In this document: piece by piece, positions 1 through 9,392 of the stretch
Layout: every line of letters starts with the position of its first letter
Numbering within the stretch: position 1 is the first letter of the stretch
Source of the DNA: Stieleria marina
GTDB taxonomy: Bacteria; Planctomycetota; Planctomycetia; Pirellulales; Pirellulaceae
Assembly: GCA_007741555.1 (NCBI GenBank)
Contig: CP036526.1
Span: forward strand, 1,612,001 to 1,676,000
Length of the DNA stretch: 64,000 bases
Direction: 5' to 3'
Notes under the pieces: generated by a model
Databases searched by the model: none
The model's input: the letters and a program-made list of their open reading frames with translations, nothing else
What the model was told of the DNA's origin: nothing
Made by a program: the position numbers and the translations under genes

Positions 1-1128
1 ACGTTGTTTCAGGTCAGCCAGCAAAGCAGCGACCGGTTGATCGGTCGCACCTGCGTGTCGATTGTGGTTGACTTCCAAATCGCCGTGCGCGTCCCAGTTG
101 TCATCATTGTGCGCGCCGCCACTGTATAGCTGAATGAAACGGACGCCCCGCTGAGCCAGTCGGCGTGCGATCAAACATCGCCGACCAAAATCATCCGTCG
201 GAGCGTTACCGACACCATACATGTCCAAGGTTCGCTGGTCTTCTTGCCCCAGGTCAACGGCTTCGGGGGCAGTCGATTGCATGTTGTAGGCAAGTTCGTA
301 GCTGGCGATTCGCGAAGCTAGATCGCTGTTGCCGCCGCGGGATTGCAGGTGGCGAGTGTTAGCGTTTTGAATGGAATCAAGCAGCTCGCGTTGGACGCCT
401 TCGGGAAGATCTTTGGGAGCTGCTAAATCTAGGATCGGTGCCCCTTTGCCTTTGAATACAGTGCCCGCGTACGTTGCCGGCATGTAACCGCTGCTCCAGT
501 TCTTGGCGCCGCTAATGGGACCACCAACCGGCTGCAACATCACGACAAAGCCTGGCAAGTCTTCATTGACGGTGCCAAGGCCATAGTTGACCCATGAACC
601 CATCGCGGGGCTGCCCGAGAGAATTTTGCCGCTGTTCATCATCAACATCGCCGATCCGTGGATCGGCGAATCAGCTGTCATCGAATGCAGAAATGCGATG
701 TCGTCGACATGCTTGGCCACATTCGGAAACAGCGAACTGACCCACTTGCCGCATTCGCCGTGCTGCTTGAAATCCCAACGCGGTTCAACGATACGTCCGC
801 CCGGTTTGTGGCCCCCACGGCCAAATGTTTTTACTTCGACCGTTTTGCCATCCATGCCTTTCATCTTTGGCTTGTAGTCGAACGTATCCATATGGCTGGG
901 ACCGCCATACATGAACAGGAAAATAACGGTCTTCGCTTTCGGGGCAAAATGTGGCAGTTTCGCGGAGAGAGGACTTTGGAAAGAAGCTTCCGCTGCATTG
1001 GCACTTCCAAAAAATCCGTCACCCGAAAGCATGGACGTCAATGCGGCTGCGCCAAAACCACCTCCTGTTTGCCACAGGAATTCGCGTCGCGTGCGTCCGC
1101 AAAAGTTTCGTTTCGATGAATTTGACAT
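1..1128 (-). CDS. DUF1501 domain-containing protein (3' end off the left edge)
   Basis: The reading frame is open from the ATG at 1128 to the window edge (376 codons seen), so the C-terminus is missing. The N-terminus carries a twin-arginine-like signal, TRREFLW, followed by a Gly/Ala-rich hydrophobic stretch, which suggests Tat export. The family landmark FLFMYGGPSHMDTFDYKP follows, and further on a GGAHNDDNWDAHGD segment typical of DUF1501 (a sulfatase-like alkaline phosphatase fold). The gene lies 68 bp downstream of a DUF1549/DUF1553 gene on the same strand; in planctomycetes these two families are almost always paired. The biochemical role of the pair is not established, though polysaccharide or sulfated-glycan degradation is often suspected. 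Family assignment is firm, function is not. Confidence 0.9.
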   Translation of the reverse strand, partial: MSNSSKRNFCGRTRREFLWQTGGGFGAAALTSMLSGDGFFGSANAAEASFQSPLSAKLPHFAPKAKTVIFLFMYGGPSHMDTFDYKPKMKGMDGKTVEVKTFGRGGHKPGGRIVEPRWDFKQHGECGKWVSSLFPNVAKHVDDIAFLHSMTADSPIHGSAMLMMNSGKILSGSPAMGSWVNYGLGTVNEDLPGFVVMLQPVGGPISGAKNWSSGYMPATYAGTVFKGKGAPILDLAAPKDLPEGVQRELLDSIQNANTRHLQSRGGNSDLASRIASYELAYNMQSTAPEAVDLGQEDQRTLDMYGVGNAPTDDFGRRCLIARRLAQRGVRFIQLYSGGAHNDDNWDAHGDLEVNHNRHAGATDQPVAALLADLKQR

Positions 1129-1196
1129 GGCACTTAGTTGTGTGTTGAGATGAATTGGTTCGGCTGGCTAATTCGACTAGCTATTCGGAGCGTCGA

Positions 1197-3656
1197 TTAA
1201 TCGATAAACAAAAACTCATTCCAGTTGATGACGGTCAGGCAATAAAGCTGCGCGGCCCGTTTTCGTGAAACGCCTTCTTTGGATTCCAGGCTGGTGATCA
1301 ATTGGTTGCCTTCGGCGATTTCTTTTTCCGAAGCATCGCGGCCCAAAACTGCTTGAACCGTCTGTCGGACAATCTGTTCGTTGGCCTGCTCGCTGCCGCC
1401 GACATGCGTCAATAAACGGTCGGCTTGGGCATGGATGAAATCGCTGTTCATCATCGAAAGAGCCTGGCCGGGTTGAAGCGTCATGAATCGAGCTTCGCAA
1501 GTCAGGTCGGGATCGGGGAAATCAAATGCCGACAGCAGCGGAGTCACCAAGGACCGTTTGACGTGAATATAAATACTGCGGCGATTCTCTTGCTCCGGCG
1601 TTGATTTGCCCCAGCCGTCGCCTGGTTTTGATTGACTTGCGACGACCTCTTTGGACAACGTCGGATACATGCTTGGCCCGTAAACTTTGCGATTCAACGA
1701 TCCATTGGAGACCAAGATCGAATCACGAACTTCCTCGGCACTCAAGCGTCGCGGATTGAACCGCCAGAACAAGCTGTTGTTGGGGTCTTTGGCGATTCCA
1801 TCATCGTTTGCGGCCGACGACATTTGGTAGGTTTGGCTACTCATGATCAGGCGATGAATGGGTTTTAGTCTCCAACCACTATCGATCAATTTGTAAGCCA
1901 GCCAATCAAGCAACTCGGGGTGGGTGGGCGGCGAACCAAGCTGTCCGAAGTTGTTGCTGCTGCGAACGATCCCACGCCCAAAGTGATATTGCCAAATCCG
2001 GTTGGCCATCACTCGCGCCGTCAGCATGTTTTCTTCACTGGCGATCCAATCAGCCAAAACACGCCGTCGTCCTGACGATGTGTCGGCGTCGTTGACTTGG
2101 CTAGGAAACGCAGGTTTTTCTGCATCAAAGATCGTCGGAAAGGACGGGGTGACTTCGTCGCTGGGAGAACCCGGGTTGCCTCGGAAAAGAACAAACGTTG
2201 GTTTGTCGACTTTTCGGTATTTGGCCAACCCCATTACCGATTCGCGGGGCGGCAGTTTTTGTAGTGCTTGAGCGTTGCTTTTAAGTTTCCGTTTCAGCTT
2301 TTGGTATTTGGCCCACTGACCGTCGTCCAAATGGTCTCTCAGCTTTTCTTTCAACACGCGATTGCGATCACGTTTTGTGCCTTCGGTTGCACGTTGGTCG
2401 GGGGCAGGCATTTTGACGATGCCAGCTTGTTCGATTTTCTCCATCGCCGTTTCGATGCCGCGTTTTTCTTCTGTGTTGGCAGCGTACTTGGCACGAAGGT
2501 CCCCGCTGGAAATGTCGATTTGGTTGAACGTCCGTAGATCGCGACGGTTCGCGTACGGCGTCAGGTCTTCCAGAAACGACAGCATGCTGTAGTAGTCAGC
2601 CTGCGGGATTGGGTCGATCTTGTGATCATGGCAGCGAGCGCAATTGATCGTCAGGCCTAAGAATGCCTGACCGGTGGTCATGATGATGTCGTCCAACGCA
2701 TCAAACCTGGCTTGCGCTTCATCGACCGGTTCGTCATCCCAGACTCCCAAGCGGTAATAGCCGGTCGCAGTCAGCGATTCCATCGTGACATCGTCTAGTT
2801 CGTCGCCAGCAATCTGTTCACGGACAAATTGATCGTATGGTTTGTCGTCGTTGAACGATTTGATGACATAATCGCGGTACTTCCACGCATTGGGTTTTAC
2901 ACTGTCGCGTTCGTACGAATTGGTTTCGGCGTACCGCACCAAGTCCAACCAATAGCGTGCAAAGCGTTCGCCGTAGTGCTGTGAATCGAGCAGCTGATTG
3001 ACCGAATCGGAGAACGCACTGGGCGATGTATCGTTTGCAAACGATTCGATTTGCGACTGGGTGGGCGGTAGTCCGATCAAATCGTAGTAAGCGCGGCGGA
3101 GCAAATGTGTGCGGTCCGCAGGTGGATTGGGGGTCAGTTGCTGTTCGGCCAGCGAAGCGTACACGAATGCATCAATCGGATTCTTATTCCACGCCCGATC
3201 ATCGACTTGGGGTGGTTCGTGCCGCTGCATTGGCAGGAACGCCCAGTGTTTGTCCCATTTCGCGCCTTGCTGAATCCATCGCGTCAACGTTTCCACTTCC
3301 TCCGGGCTGACCGCGTCGCCTTCGGGAGGCATGCGTTCGAATTCATCATCGGTCGTGATGCGAGCAATCAAGGCGCTAGCTTCCACGTCACCGCTGACCA
3401 AGGCGTGTTCGCCCGATTCGGTTTCGGCGAAGGCAGCTTCTTTGGAAGTAAAACGAAGACCACCTTCGGCTTCGTCAGGTCCGTGACAAGCGAAGCATTT
3501 CTTCGCCAGTATCGGCTGGACATCTTTGATGAAATCAACTTTGGACTCCTGCGCTGCCGAGTTCGACAATCCGCTGGTTGCCCCAATCGTGAACAAGAAC
3601 ATCAGTGCACAACGAAATTGAATGGCAGTCCGTTTCAGCGGCAGCATGGCTTCCAT
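1197..3656 (-). CDS. Planctomycete cytochrome C / DUF1549 / DUF1553 protein
   Basis: Predicted exported protein of 819 residues. The start at 3656 is preferred over the upstream in-frame codon at 3725 because it puts the hydrophobic signal segment near the N-terminus; 3647 is also possible. A planctomycete-type cytochrome c domain follows, with a c-heme motif CFACH at about residues 54-58 and a candidate Met ligand in RMPPEG about 50 residues later. DUF1549 covers roughly 145-350, with the characteristic CARCHDHKIDP motif (a second CxxCH), and DUF1553 roughly 500-790. It is transcribed toward the DUF1501 gene 68 bp downstream, probably as an operon. By family it is likely periplasmic and redox-linked; the substrate is unknown. 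Confidence 0.92.
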   Translation of the reverse strand: MEAMLPLKRTAIQFRCALMFLFTIGATSGLSNSAAQESKVDFIKDVQPILAKKCFACHGPDEAEGGLRFTSKEAAFAETESGEHALVSGDVEASALIARITTDDEFERMPPEGDAVSPEEVETLTRWIQQGAKWDKHWAFLPMQRHEPPQVDDRAWNKNPIDAFVYASLAEQQLTPNPPADRTHLLRRAYYDLIGLPPTQSQIESFANDTSPSAFSDSVNQLLDSQHYGERFARYWLDLVRYAETNSYERDSVKPNAWKYRDYVIKSFNDDKPYDQFVREQIAGDELDDVTMESLTATGYYRLGVWDDEPVDEAQARFDALDDIIMTTGQAFLGLTINCARCHDHKIDPIPQADYYSMLSFLEDLTPYANRRDLRTFNQIDISSGDLRAKYAANTEEKRGIETAMEKIEQAGIVKMPAPDQRATEGTKRDRNRVLKEKLRDHLDDGQWAKYQKLKRKLKSNAQALQKLPPRESVMGLAKYRKVDKPTFVLFRGNPGSPSDEVTPSFPTIFDAEKPAFPSQVNDADTSSGRRRVLADWIASEENMLTARVMANRIWQYHFGRGIVRSSNNFGQLGSPPTHPELLDWLAYKLIDSGWRLKPIHRLIMSSQTYQMSSAANDDGIAKDPNNSLFWRFNPRRLSAEEVRDSILVSNGSLNRKVYGPSMYPTLSKEVVASQSKPGDGWGKSTPEQENRRSIYIHVKRSLVTPLLSAFDFPDPDLTCEARFMTLQPGQALSMMNSDFIHAQADRLLTHVGGSEQANEQIVRQTVQAVLGRDASEKEIAEGNQLITSLESKEGVSRKRAAQLYCLTVINWNEFLFID

Positions 3657-4078
3657 GTTTGAACTCAAGGGAAAGAGATCGTTTGGATGGGCAATGGGGT
3701 TGTTTGCGGCACGATCGAGCAGCAAGCAATCTACGTCATCAGAATCAATGTGCCGCGACGCGTTTGCAAACGCGCAAGACAGGACAGCACTACCTCCATT
3801 CTGGCAGGTAAACCATCATAAGCCAATGAGAATCGCCGTACTTCGAATGAGAGATATTGTCACCCGCCCCACCCCACCGGTGCCTGCTGATTGGTCTCGA
3901 AATACGGTTGTTTGTGCCAAAACGGTTTGTGTGGGCCCGCATCGACGGATAAATTGAATCAGTGGCTTTGAGAATAATTTCACAGCATATTTTTCGCGGC
4001 TCGTTTCATGAGCACTGCGAATGTTGCTGCAACGCGATTCGTCCTCGTTGGTGCAGTTGGGTATTAGGGTGAATAAAC
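3657..4078. other. Divergent intergenic region without a convincing gene
   Basis: This 422-bp gap separates the minus-strand DUF1549/DUF1553 gene from the plus-strand gene at 4079 and should hold both promoters. Open frames here are short, have unlikely composition, or run far into the neighbouring gene on the opposite strand. I could not pick a promoter or operator with confidence. Confidence 0.5.
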
Positions 4079-5506
4079 ATGTCGACCAACAAACCTGTCT
4101 CAGCTGAAACCGATTTCGACGACAATTCCTATCATTGGCAGCGACATCCACGCGCATCGCAAATCGTCGGCCAGTTGGTGCGGCAGTTCTCTTGCCAAAG
4201 CCCATTTGCGGAGCGTCTGCGATTGGCTATGCGAGACCACACCGGTACGCGTTTGATCGATTGGCTCGACCATATCGGCATCTGTCAAGACGCAACGATT
4301 GACGGAGTGAAAGCGGAAACCGCTCTTGTTGATGTCGGTTTTGTGACGCTGCGCAACGATCGCGATGGTCACTGGCTGCAACATCGCGGGGGGCTATTTC
4401 CAGCCGTCGTAATTGGTGACGACGATTGTTTTCGATTGGCAATCAAGGTGGACTGTGTTGATGCGTTCTTAAAGGCTCATCAGATGCAACGGGAGATCAC
4501 TGGTCAGGCTGGCTCTCCGTTTCGCAAGTCACTGGTTGGAGAATCAACCGCGCAGTCGTCCAGTCTTGGCAGCGCCGCGAAGTTGTTTGTATGCCAACGT
4601 CATGGTTGGACCAATTGGCAAACTTCCGAAGCCACAGATGAACAAGTTTTGCTCGCCGGGGAATTGGCCTGCGGTTTTCAATCACGCCCGCGACAAAACT
4701 TTGATTCGACCAAACAGTTGATCCAAGGTGCCGTCGCCAAGATCGGAGCGGACTGGGCTTGCGACTTGTTCCTTTCGGCCGAGCGAGAGTATTGGCAAAA
4801 TCGCAATCAAGCTGCGCGAATCCAACGCGAACGTCAGGACCGACTGGGCCTTGGTTGGGGAAATCACGACCACCACACCTACCGAAGTAGTCGCGCCCAC
4901 TTTGCTGAACTGATCGAGTGTTTGGAACTGTTCGGTTTCGTCTGCCGCGAGCGATTTTATGCGGGAGGTCAGGCTGGCTGGGGGGCTCAAGTCTTGGAAC
5001 AAACCAACACGGGAATCGTGATCTTTGCAGATGTCGACCTATCGCCAGAAGAATTGACGGTCGATTTTTCTCACGATGGCCTGCAGCCCAACCCGAAGCT
5101 CGGCACGGTTGGTCTGTGGTGTCAGTTGCATGGTGAAGCTTTTTTGAAAGCCGGCATGCATCATTTGGAATGCCAGTTTGACTTTGATGTGGCACGCCGC
5201 CAGTTGGCTGAATTGGGAATCGAGACCATGGAGCCGTTTACTGATTTTCCCCATCTACGTCAGGCATTTACGCGCGGGGAAATCTGGCCGGTGGCTTCAC
5301 CACGAATCCAGCTCGCTTTGCAGGAGGGCTGGATAACACGCCAGCAGGCTGAATCGTTCGAACGCGACGGCGCGGTCGGTTCGCATCTCGAAATCCTGGA
5401 ACGTAACGATGGTTTCAAGGGATTTAATCAGACCGGGGTCAGCGAAATCATACGAAAGACAGATCCACGCCACTCGCAGTCGCGTCATCAGGGGCACGAT
5501 TCGTGA
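4079..5506 (+). CDS. Conserved hypothetical protein, possibly with a VOC-like C-terminal half
   Basis: A 475-residue soluble protein without signal peptide or membrane segment. I do not recognise the family with certainty. The C-terminal half (about 255-470) has two spaced pairs of potential metal ligands: HDHHTYRSS and an acidic FADVDLSPEE strand, then MHHLECQFDF and SHLEILER. That H...E/D...H...E spacing recalls the paired beta-alpha-beta modules of vicinal oxygen chelate (VOC) enzymes, but this is inference. The N-terminal half (1-250) shows no familiar motif. The stop codon overlaps the GTG start of the XylR-type regulator by four bases (GTGA), so the two are probably co-translated and may share a pathway. 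Possible roles include a dioxygenase or a sensor partner for the regulator. Confidence 0.7.
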   Translation: MSTNKPVSAETDFDDNSYHWQRHPRASQIVGQLVRQFSCQSPFAERLRLAMRDHTGTRLIDWLDHIGICQDATIDGVKAETALVDVGFVTLRNDRDGHWLQHRGGLFPAVVIGDDDCFRLAIKVDCVDAFLKAHQMQREITGQAGSPFRKSLVGESTAQSSSLGSAAKLFVCQRHGWTNWQTSEATDEQVLLAGELACGFQSRPRQNFDSTKQLIQGAVAKIGADWACDLFLSAEREYWQNRNQAARIQRERQDRLGLGWGNHDHHTYRSSRAHFAELIECLELFGFVCRERFYAGGQAGWGAQVLEQTNTGIVIFADVDLSPEELTVDFSHDGLQPNPKLGTVGLWCQLHGEAFLKAGMHHLECQFDFDVARRQLAELGIETMEPFTDFPHLRQAFTRGEIWPVASPRIQLALQEGWITRQQAESFERDGAVGSHLEILERNDGFKGFNQTGVSEIIRKTDPRHSQSRHQGHDS

Positions 5507-6726
5507 GCGACAATCCACCGACCGCCGGGACGAACGAAAGCAGCAGACGATCTAGCCCTGCCAACAAGATCGAGCGAGGTGACCGACCGCACGTGCTGTT
5601 GATTGTCGAAACATCAATGGCATTTGGTCGATCAGTGCTGGAAGGGATTAGCCGCTATTTGGTGCAGAATCCGCCCTGGTCGGTTCAGTTGGATTTGCGA
5701 GAGCTGCTTGCGACGCCTCCCGCCTGGCTTCGTGACTGGGAGGGCGATGGCATTATCACGCGATCGACGACACCCCAGATGGCCGAACTGATCTCGCAGT
5801 GGGGAATTCCAACAGTCAACCTGACCGATGTGTTTGGCGATCAAGGATTGCCGTCGGTGTTGAACGACCACGAAAAAATCGGGCGTGTTGCGGCGCAGCA
5901 CTTAATGGCGAAGGGGCTGACGCGATTTGGCTACTGTGGTTTTGCGGATCACGATTGGTCGTCGATTCGCTTAGCGGGATTTCGCGATGAACTTCAGAAA
6001 CGCGGCTTTTTTGTCGACGATCATTCGTCGGATTGGTCGCACTCGCGACAAGTTGGTTGGGGAGCTCAGCAAAGTGAACTGGTCCAATGGATTGATCAGC
6101 TACCCAAGCCCGTCGGAGTGATGGCGTGCAATGATTTTCGTGGGCAACATGTCTTGGAAGCTTGCCAAGCAAACGGGATGTCCGTGCCAGACGAGATCGC
6201 CGTGGTGGGGGTGGACAATGATCATGTGCTTTGTGATTTTTGTAACCCGCCGCTTTCAAGTGTGATGCCGGCTGCTGAGCGAATCGGCTTTGAAGCCGCT
6301 GGCATGTTGGACCAGTTGATGCGTGGTGAATCGATCCCGAGCAAACGGTTGTTAATCGAGCCACTTGGTGTGGCCGAACGACAGTCCACGGAAGTTTTGG
6401 CGATCGACGACGTGGATATTGTGGCTGCCTTGCAAATGATCCGCGATCAAGCCTGCGCTGGTCTGACGGTGGGCGACATTTTGAAAGAAGTGCCGCTGGC
6501 TCGGAGTTCGCTGGAACGCCGGTTTCGCAAATTGGTAGGACGATCTCCCCAAGCGGAGATTCGCGCGGTCCAAGTCAAACGTGCCTGCCAGCTGTTGTTG
6601 GACACGGACTTGAATTTGACCCAAATTGCGACGCTGACCGGCTTCAAACATTCGGAATACTTCAGCGTCGTATTTAAACGCGAAGTCGGCAAAACCCCAG
6701 GGAACTACCGCCATACCTCCCGGTGA
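5503..6726 (+). CDS. XylR-type (AraC family) transcriptional regulator
   Basis: A 407-residue regulator. After a Ser/Pro-rich leader, a LacI/periplasmic-binding-like sensor domain starts near residue 28 (RPHVLLIVETSMAFGRSVLE) and runs to about 285, including the segment AVVGVDNDHVLCDFCNPPLS typical of XylR-like proteins. An AraC-type double helix-turn-helix occupies about 300-405, with LARSSLERRFRKLVGRSP and a second helix pair ending in FSVVFKREVGKTPGNYR. Planctomycetes carry many such regulators, and in E. coli XylR the sensor binds xylose. The GTG start overlaps the preceding stop by four bases, implying translational coupling. The ligand here is unknown; the upstream partner is not an obvious sugar enzyme. 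Confidence 0.9.
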   Translation: MSDNPPTAGTNESSRRSSPANKIERGDRPHVLLIVETSMAFGRSVLEGISRYLVQNPPWSVQLDLRELLATPPAWLRDWEGDGIITRSTTPQMAELISQWGIPTVNLTDVFGDQGLPSVLNDHEKIGRVAAQHLMAKGLTRFGYCGFADHDWSSIRLAGFRDELQKRGFFVDDHSSDWSHSRQVGWGAQQSELVQWIDQLPKPVGVMACNDFRGQHVLEACQANGMSVPDEIAVVGVDNDHVLCDFCNPPLSSVMPAAERIGFEAAGMLDQLMRGESIPSKRLLIEPLGVAERQSTEVLAIDDVDIVAALQMIRDQACAGLTVGDILKEVPLARSSLERRFRKLVGRSPQAEIRAVQVKRACQLLLDTDLNLTQIATLTGFKHSEYFSVVFKREVGKTPGNYRHTSR

Positions 6727-6881
6727 CCAACTGATCGGGCGGATGCTAGTCGCTCGAAAATCACGCATCCGCATTGCAGATGTTCAGGTCAGTTCGTATT
6801 GATAAACCAAGCTGACTCGGCCGACGGTGCAATCGTTGGATTGGGAAGTGATAGCAATTCAATCACTGTGTTTAAAGATTC

Positions 6882-7568
6882 ATGATGAAGCGTTTGTTGC
6901 CGTATTTTGTGGCAGGCTATTCGTTGCTGGTTCGTTGGACGTGCCGCGTGCGCGTGCACAATGACCCGCGTCAGACGATGACCCAAGCTGGAGTTCCGCA
7001 TGTTTTTGCGGCGCTGCATGCGCACCAAGTGGCGGCGATGGTGAGTGCCGACCCGGGCACCGGCGCGATGGTGTCGCGTAGTGCTGATGGGCAAATTATC
7101 GTTCCTGCACTGCGGGCGAACGGCCATGTGCCGGTGCGAGGAAGCGGCGGTCGAGCTGAAAAAGGCGGTGCGACTGCTCTGAAAGCCTTGGTCGAATACT
7201 TAGGCGTCGGGACACCTGTGATCCTGGCTGTCGACGGACCTCGCGGCCCCCGCGGCACGGTTCACAAGGGGATCGGTGTATTAGCTAGAAAGTCAGGAGC
7301 GGGCGTCTTGCCGGTTTTAGTGATCACCAACCGGCGAATCATTTTGTCCAAGGCATGGGACCGTTTGCAGATTCCGCTGCCGTTTGGAACGATCGACGCG
7401 TTCTTTGTCGAACCGATGTTTCAACGCAAAGGCGAAAAACTGGATGGGTTTGCCAAACGCATCGAGACCCAGTTGGAAAAACTAGAGCAGCAGCACGATC
7501 CACAAGAGGCGACAAAAGTTCGTCGCGAAATCGCACTCGTCAAAACACCAAGTCGTCGCGCCGCGTAA
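6882..7568 (+). CDS. DUF374 / lysophospholipid acyltransferase-like protein
   Basis: A 228-residue protein of the DUF374 family, related to LpxL-type lipid acyltransferases. Visible family marks are the N-terminal hydrophobic segment, an AALHAHQ segment in place of the acyltransferase His box, SRSADGQIIVPALR, the RGSGGRAEKGG turn and the strongly conserved DGPRGPRG motif near residue 120. It probably acts at the cytoplasmic face of the membrane in lipid or lipid A-type acylation, though no DUF374 substrate is established. Two in-frame ATGs begin at 6882 and 6885. It is converged upon by the PEP-CTERM gene, only 16 bp away. Confidence 0.85.
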   Translation: MMKRLLPYFVAGYSLLVRWTCRVRVHNDPRQTMTQAGVPHVFAALHAHQVAAMVSADPGTGAMVSRSADGQIIVPALRANGHVPVRGSGGRAEKGGATALKALVEYLGVGTPVILAVDGPRGPRGTVHKGIGVLARKSGAGVLPVLVITNRRIILSKAWDRLQIPLPFGTIDAFFVEPMFQRKGEKLDGFAKRIETQLEKLEQQHDPQEATKVRREIALVKTPSRRAA

Positions 7569-7584
7569 TTCGCAGCAAACAGAA

Positions 7585-8235
7585 CTAACGCTGCCTGCGT
7601 CGCAGTCCAATGGCAGACATCGATACGGCTAGTAAGAAAAAAGTCGAAGGCTCAGGCACTGCAGTGACGGAACTGTCATAGAGCGTCTGGAATTGATAGT
7701 CAAAATTGAAGCTAGTCGGTGAGGAATTTCCCATGCCCGTGAAGGAATTGCCGCCAGCGTATGTCCCAGGATTCTGACCGAGAAAGTCGCCTCGTGGAAT
7801 GGTCGAGCTAGGTGTGTTTACTTCTCTGAACGCCCAGTAATAGGTGTCGTCGGGCGTCACCATGATCGGGGTATCGAAAGTGAATTCGATAAAATCATCC
7901 GCTCCGAAAATCATCGTGTCGGACTTGATTTCGGTTGTCGATTGGATGCCACCGAGTATGGGCGTTCCATTGACCGTGTTTCGTAGTTCCAGTTCAAAGC
8001 TATGGCCGTCCACCGTCTCGCCAGCTCTTAGTCTCACACCAATCCGAGCGCCGGCCACATTTGACTGTGCCGGTGTAAACGACTGACCCGCCCAAGTATT
8101 GAACCCCGCGAGTGGGTTTAGGTCCGAGTTCTCCTGTGACGCGGCAGTGTCGACCAAGATGGCGGCCTCGGCCGCTCGATCGTACGAGAGTAGTCCTGCT
8201 GCAAACAGCAGCATCCAAAGTTGCGTCCGTCTCAT
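7585..8235 (-). CDS. PEP-CTERM sorting domain protein
   Basis: A 216-residue exported protein. The ATG at 8235 is preferred over the upstream TTG at 8250 because GGGAG lies about nine bases before it. An N-terminal signal peptide (to about residue 24) is followed by a Thr/Ser/Gly-rich beta-type domain of about 160 residues with choice-of-anchor character. The C-terminus has the complete sorting signal: VPEPSTFF, a hydrophobic stretch, then RRRQR. Such proteins are processed by an exosortase at the membrane, so the organism should encode one elsewhere; none is in this window. The mature domain has no recognisable catalytic motif. Confidence 0.88.
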   Translation of the reverse strand: MRRTQLWMLLFAAGLLSYDRAAEAAILVDTAASQENSDLNPLAGFNTWAGQSFTPAQSNVAGARIGVRLRAGETVDGHSFELELRNTVNGTPILGGIQSTTEIKSDTMIFGADDFIEFTFDTPIMVTPDDTYYWAFREVNTPSSTIPRGDFLGQNPGTYAGGNSFTGMGNSSPTSFNFDYQFQTLYDSSVTAVPEPSTFFLLAVSMSAIGLRRRQR

Positions 8236-8374
8236 CGCCCGCGCTCCCAATAATCACAAACCTAAAAATCGTTGCGATCATTAAAACGGGCACGACGCCT
8301 GTATACTAGCGTTCAGTACTGTAGGGGGGGCGCGCAGTGCTATTTGCTCCTGGACTCCCTTGCGAGACGGAGCT

Positions 8375-9118
8375 TCAATTCAGCTCGGGTAACACGATGC
8401 GTTCGCTGGCATGTTCGATGACGAAGGCAGTGATGGCTTCTTGCTGTTGAGCGAGAGATTCGATCGCTGCCTTTGCGACTTCGCTGTCGGCACGGCCGGT
8501 GAAAACGCTGGGAACGCGAATCTCGATTTCCATTTCCAAGGACAACTCGATGTGAGTGGCATCTTCTTTGGGGGACGCCGAAATGATGGTCACATAGTCT
8601 TTGATTTGACCTTGTTGACCCACTGCTTTTGATTCGACATGCAATCGATCAGCATTGACTTGGGCGCGGCTGCGCAAGGTGAGTTGTTCTGTGTCAACTT
8701 GTTCGTTGTTGATTTCCACGGTAAGCATTTTAGTTGCATCCACTGCCGCTTTGGACTTGCCGCGAATCGCATTTAAGAGCGGTCGATCATCTGCCGACAA
8801 ATCCAGTTTCAGATCTTCGACGCCTTCGCTGATAATCTTCATGCCCCCGTGGCTAACGATCGCCTTGGTGGCGTTCTTGCGGACCATGATCTGGCGAAAC
8901 TTGTCGTAGCTGACTTGAAGGTCGAACTGATGCGTTTGCACGGTATGGACACGGTGCGAAACAGGGCGCAGTTGCCAAGCAAGCACTCCCGCGATGAACA
9001 GTGTGACGATTCCAATGACGACATAGCGAGCGGTCTTGGACAAGTTGGACCCGGAAGTTGCGAAGGGCGTTGAAAGCAGGAATGCGATCAAACATAGACG
9101 AAGCTGCCCAACGGTCAA
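8375..9118 (-). CDS. Hypothetical single-pass membrane protein
   Basis: A hypothetical protein of up to 247 residues. One strong membrane helix (RYVVIGIVTLFIAGVLAWQL, about 31-50) precedes a hydrophilic alpha/beta domain rich in Lys, Asp and Val, presumably outside the cytoplasm. No ATG is available near the beginning of the frame. The TTG at 9118 overlaps a stop codon by four bases, while another TTG at 9043 would give the tidy N-terminus MSKTARYVVIG. I cannot decide between them. It lies downstream of the duplicated TadE/VWA cassette on the same strand and may belong to the same unit. No known family recognised. Confidence 0.7.
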   Translation of the reverse strand: MTVGQLRLCLIAFLLSTPFATSGSNLSKTARYVVIGIVTLFIAGVLAWQLRPVSHRVHTVQTHQFDLQVSYDKFRQIMVRKNATKAIVSHGGMKIISEGVEDLKLDLSADDRPLLNAIRGKSKAAVDATKMLTVEINNEQVDTEQLTLRSRAQVNADRLHVESKAVGQQGQIKDYVTIISASPKEDATHIELSLEMEIEIRVPSVFTGRADSEVAKAAIESLAQQQEAITAFVIEHASERIVLPELN

Positions 9119-9366
9119 TTGGATTCACGCGATGGCAAGCTCGCCGAGGACGTCGGCAAGCAGCGGAGGGCGTGATTGACTTCGGTCCTGGCTGTCAATC
9201 GAGCCGCAAGACGAGAGCCTTTCGCGACGTCAAAGAATGCTTGGGCCGTCGTGCCTGCACGAACAAAAGATCCCAGGAGGCTGAATGGGCCGGCTGCTTG
9301 GGCTGCAACAATCGGCGATGCTGACATTTGCGACAGCCGGGAGAAGTGAACGGCAGGGCGAACCAA
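9115..9366 (-). CDS. Doubtful small ORF between the TadE-B2 gene and the one-helix protein
   Basis: An 83-codon frame that fills most of the 274-bp gap between the last TadE-like gene and the one-helix protein. Its stop overlaps the downstream TTG by four bases (TTGA), and the middle (SASPIVAAQAAGPFSLLGSF) is mildly hydrophobic. The Arg/Ala/Ser-rich composition equally fits a chance frame and no family is recognised. It is reported only because the junction geometry would suit a coupled small gene. Confidence 0.2.
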   Translation of the reverse strand: MVRPAVHFSRLSQMSASPIVAAQAAGPFSLLGSFVRAGTTAQAFFDVAKGSRLAARLTARTEVNHALRCLPTSSASLPSRESN

Positions 9367-9392
9367 TTTGCGTCACATTGCCGCGACGGTGA

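Noticed and set aside
3816-4205. Minus-strand 129-codon frame in the divergent gap
   Set aside because: Overlaps the start of a better plus-strand gene and has Arg/Thr/Ser-rich composition with no family.
4497-5195. Minus-strand 232-codon frame
   Set aside because: Entirely antisense to the 475-residue gene coupled to the regulator; composition is Arg/Pro/Ser-rich as in typical shadow frames.
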